Part shown: one piece after another, positions 63,101-64,000 of the stretch
Position numbering within the stretch: the first letter of the stretch is position 1
Layout of the letters: each line of letters starts with the position of its first letter
Assembly: GCA_003170295.1 (NCBI GenBank)
Contig: PNAJ01000125.1
Location: forward strand, 1-64,000
DNA: 64,000 nucleotides
DNA from: Bryobacterales bacterium
GTDB taxonomy: Bacteria > Acidobacteriota > Terriglobia > Bryobacterales > Bryobacteraceae
Reading direction: 5' to 3'
Notes under the pieces: model-generated
What the model was told of the DNA's origin: nothing
The model's input: only the letters and a program-made list of their open reading frames with translations
Databases searched by the model: none
Translations under genes and position numbers: made by a program

Positions 63101-63675
63101 TTCTCACCCGGGCGCGCGCCGTTGATCTTGTAACTGCTGTTGACGTCCCACCCGCGCGTGCCCGAAAAACCGCTCGCGCCGAACTGCTCCTGCGTGAAGA
63201 GCACGCCGGGCGTCAGCGCCATCAGCATATACTCCTGCCGTCCGTTCAGAGGCAACTGCTCCGTCTTCAGAGGATCGAACACCAGCCCTCGATCCGCTGA
63301 CCCGGTATCGAGCACTTCCTGTTGTCCCGTGATGGTCACTTCCTGGTTCATCTGCCCCACCACCAGCCGCAGACTTATATTCAACTTGTCAGCGACGCGC
63401 ACCGCGAGCTCGGTCTGCCGCAGTTTTTCGAAGCCCGCGGCGGTGACCTCGATCGTATAAATGCCGGGATTCAAATAAGGCAGCGTGTAGTAACCCTGGC
63501 TATTCGATTTCACTTCCTTGCTTTCGCCCGTCTGAGTGTTCGTGATCTTGATCGTGGCGTTGGGAATCGCGGCCCCGCTCGGATCGGTCACTTGGCCTTC
63601 GATGGTGCCTCGAAAGTCCTGGGAGAAAACAACAGCAGTGAGACAAAAGAGAACTGCAAGTATACGAGTCTTCAT
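60184..63675 (-). CDS. Oar-like TonB-dependent receptor, intact
   Basis: A 1,163-residue outer-membrane receptor. Signal peptide ILAVLFCLTAVVFSQ, CarboxypepD_reg domain (GTIEGQVTDPSGAAIPNATI; residues ~22-105), plug with QLPLNGRQEYMLMALTPGVL, and a long barrel ending QIGGKFYF with the terminal aromatic residue. Start set at 63675 (MKTRILAV, AAGGG upstream). It is full length, unlike the receptor at 5263. Substrate unknown; it overlaps the DUF1080 gene end convergently by 4 bases. Confidence 0.93.
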   Translation of the reverse strand: MKTRILAVLFCLTAVVFSQDFRGTIEGQVTDPSGAAIPNATIKITNTQTGESKEVKSNSQGYYTLPYLNPGIYTIEVTAAGFEKLRQTELAVRVADKLNISLRLVVGQMNQEVTITGQQEVLDTGSADRGLVFDPLKTEQLPLNGRQEYMLMALTPGVLFTQEQFGASGFSGTRGWDVNSSYKINGARPGENVFFLNGAPISDNGGTWDVAPNIEAVQEFKVMTNTYDAQYGHFGGGAVNTTIKSGGNAFHGDVFDYFRNSYMDANNFGNNYNGQPTPYHNQHQFGGIVGGPVRKNKDYFFASFEGWREVLPAPSTNTVPTADEIAGNFAATPYTIYDPLTSAGCTSATCTGSHVYVRQPFPGDVIPVARISPIGAKILSYYPKPTIAGYQGNFNAPNIKDQYAYNQPMGRWDHNFGDKDKLYGLMTFQHGTENRNSSGFAPPADYGNIYNARTDQNYIAGYTHIISPSTVFDARLSFGRFTQTSPSQGDASFLASNLGINNSVCAPTVPQCSAPVVSFGNSLGNLFGGGSSALINWYSYNTWDFNPSLTLNRGKHTYHIGFEWLYAIRPSQSDGYGTGLLSFGTGWTQKYSDQQSGTFDGNSAATALLGYPTSGQVDYNAQLYISRPYYSGYIQDDWKITPRLTLNWGLRYELQIPWKDRFNRVTRGFDYNVVNPVSSQVLANWNAINAAKPGTLPAAPSALYGSLIFAGVNGVSPRIYNTDYTNAAPRLGLAYRIGDKTVLRVGGGVFYQYQSNNSNTQYGFSQTTSYNTSLTNGLTPSATSSTSPYSLANPFPVGIASPAGSSLGALTNVGNSFSYNNPSWRSQRTYQWSIAIQRELPWRTNLEVAYAYNLQIFVPVSYNTDHISLADQNLGIANPSYLSKSVPNPFYGILPTTSSIGANPTISYGTLLQPNPLWNGGMTQNYGMQVGHYRSDELQVSVERRLGGGDNKGGVFTYVVSYTHGKQMQADHRTDNWNLIEPLDYEIDDGTKLNSFAFHGLYDLPFGTGKALLNGNKMVNRLVGNWRADYIFTYYSGFPVSIPGGYYYNCGAWNAPSQNENQWFNNNVAGCYTIRPTNTLNPYQDRFSTIFRQAVPQLNAAIEKTILVTERYKFSLRLEGFNVTNKAIRNPPDTTVTDIQFGQLGKNQYNFPRTLQIGGKFYF

Positions 63676-63744
63676 GGGCCCTTTTAGCGCCAACAGTGCG
63701 CTGATGCGAAACATTATTTCACATTCGAGCCCTTCCAAGCTCGC

Positions 63745-63951
63745 CTATTCGGGTGGCCCTTCGATCTCCGGCGGAGCCTCGGAACGGTAGAATCGCACGC
63801 GGCAACTCCTGCACCGGAAAGGCCATCGGCCAAAGACTCCCTGAATGGCAACCCAGAGTCCGACCCTTTCCGAGCGAAGAATATCCGTGGAGCCACACTT
63901 TGGACAACGCGGCGGGTGTTTTGCAGATTTTCGTTTAAAAAACATCGGCAA
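63745..63951 (-). CDS. Small zinc-ribbon protein
   Basis: A 68-residue protein with two Cys pairs, CPKCGS near residue 16 and CRSCR near residue 47, spaced as in a zinc ribbon. It has a basic N-terminus (FFKRKSAKHPPR) and an acidic tail (PPEIEGPPE). Similar small ribbon proteins are scattered in Acidobacteria; function unknown. It is upstream of and parallel to the receptor gene. Confidence 0.65.
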   Translation of the reverse strand: MPMFFKRKSAKHPPRCPKCGSTDILRSERVGLWVAIQGVFGRWPFRCRSCRVRFYRSEAPPEIEGPPE

Positions 63952-64000
63952 CTAACAGTAGCAAGAGCACCGCGTGCCCCGAAGGTTGCTAGATTTATGG

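Overview
The window looks like a chromosomal segment of an Acidobacteria member close to Bryobacter or Candidatus Solibacter. The reasons are family content: two Oar-like TonB-dependent receptors with N-terminal carboxypeptidase-regulatory domains, an ADOP/MacB-type permease, a TIGR03435 'soil' family protein, a DUF1080 protein, a PEP-CTERM-like anchor and a classic dcw cluster. The taxonomic placement is inference from gene families, not from a marker tree. No rRNA is present; one tRNA is (tRNA-Gln).

Layout. 0-13.6 kb is accessory and decaying: an ADOP permease cut by an in-frame amber codon, a TPR lipoprotein, remnants of an antiporter and of a beta-propeller protein, a TonB-dependent receptor with a one-base frameshift translationally coupled to a glycosidase-like gene, a truncated IS21 istA and a frameshifted membrane/coiled-coil gene, ending at tRNA-Gln. 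13.7-24.7 kb holds a minus-strand pseudopilin/secretin operon (the secretin carries a cohesin-like C-terminus), then smpB, pepA, an S4/Hsp15-like protein, a TIGR03435 protein, a cyclophilin, a cNMP-DUF1003 protein and a D-aminoacylase-type amidohydrolase. 24.7-26.9 kb is the most interesting island: a retron-type reverse transcriptase in an overlapping operon with an XRE regulator and a 48-aa cationic hydrophobic peptide. The operon is preceded by a sigma70-like promoter and a ~190-nt hairpin-rich leader closed by a 7-bp inverted repeat (candidate msr-msd RNA). A second XRE paralogue is divergent, with a perfect palindrome between them.

27-42.7 kb mixes housekeeping genes (WalJ-like MBL protein, purB, yajQ, bamD, rpe, rsmB, purS, glmS) with mobile or defence genes: a BsuBI/PstI-like restriction-modification pair, an AbrB-PIN toxin-antitoxin module fused by overlap to rsmB, a Uma2 nuclease, an orphan antitoxin-like gene and several palindromic repeats, including three 74-bp tandem copies. 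42.7-59.0 kb is the complete minus-strand dcw operon mraZ-rsmH-ftsL-ftsI-murE-murF-mraY-murD-ftsW-murG-murC-ftsQ-ftsA-ftsZ, with a recognisable promoter and a 10-bp-periodic MraZ operator and without murB or ddl. 59.2-64 kb ends with a DUF1080 protein, an intact second TonB-dependent receptor and a small zinc-ribbon protein.

Broken reading frames (amber stop, single-base shifts) are confined to accessory genes, while all essential genes read cleanly. This argues for genuine gene decay more than for general sequencing error, although homopolymer errors cannot be excluded from sequence alone.
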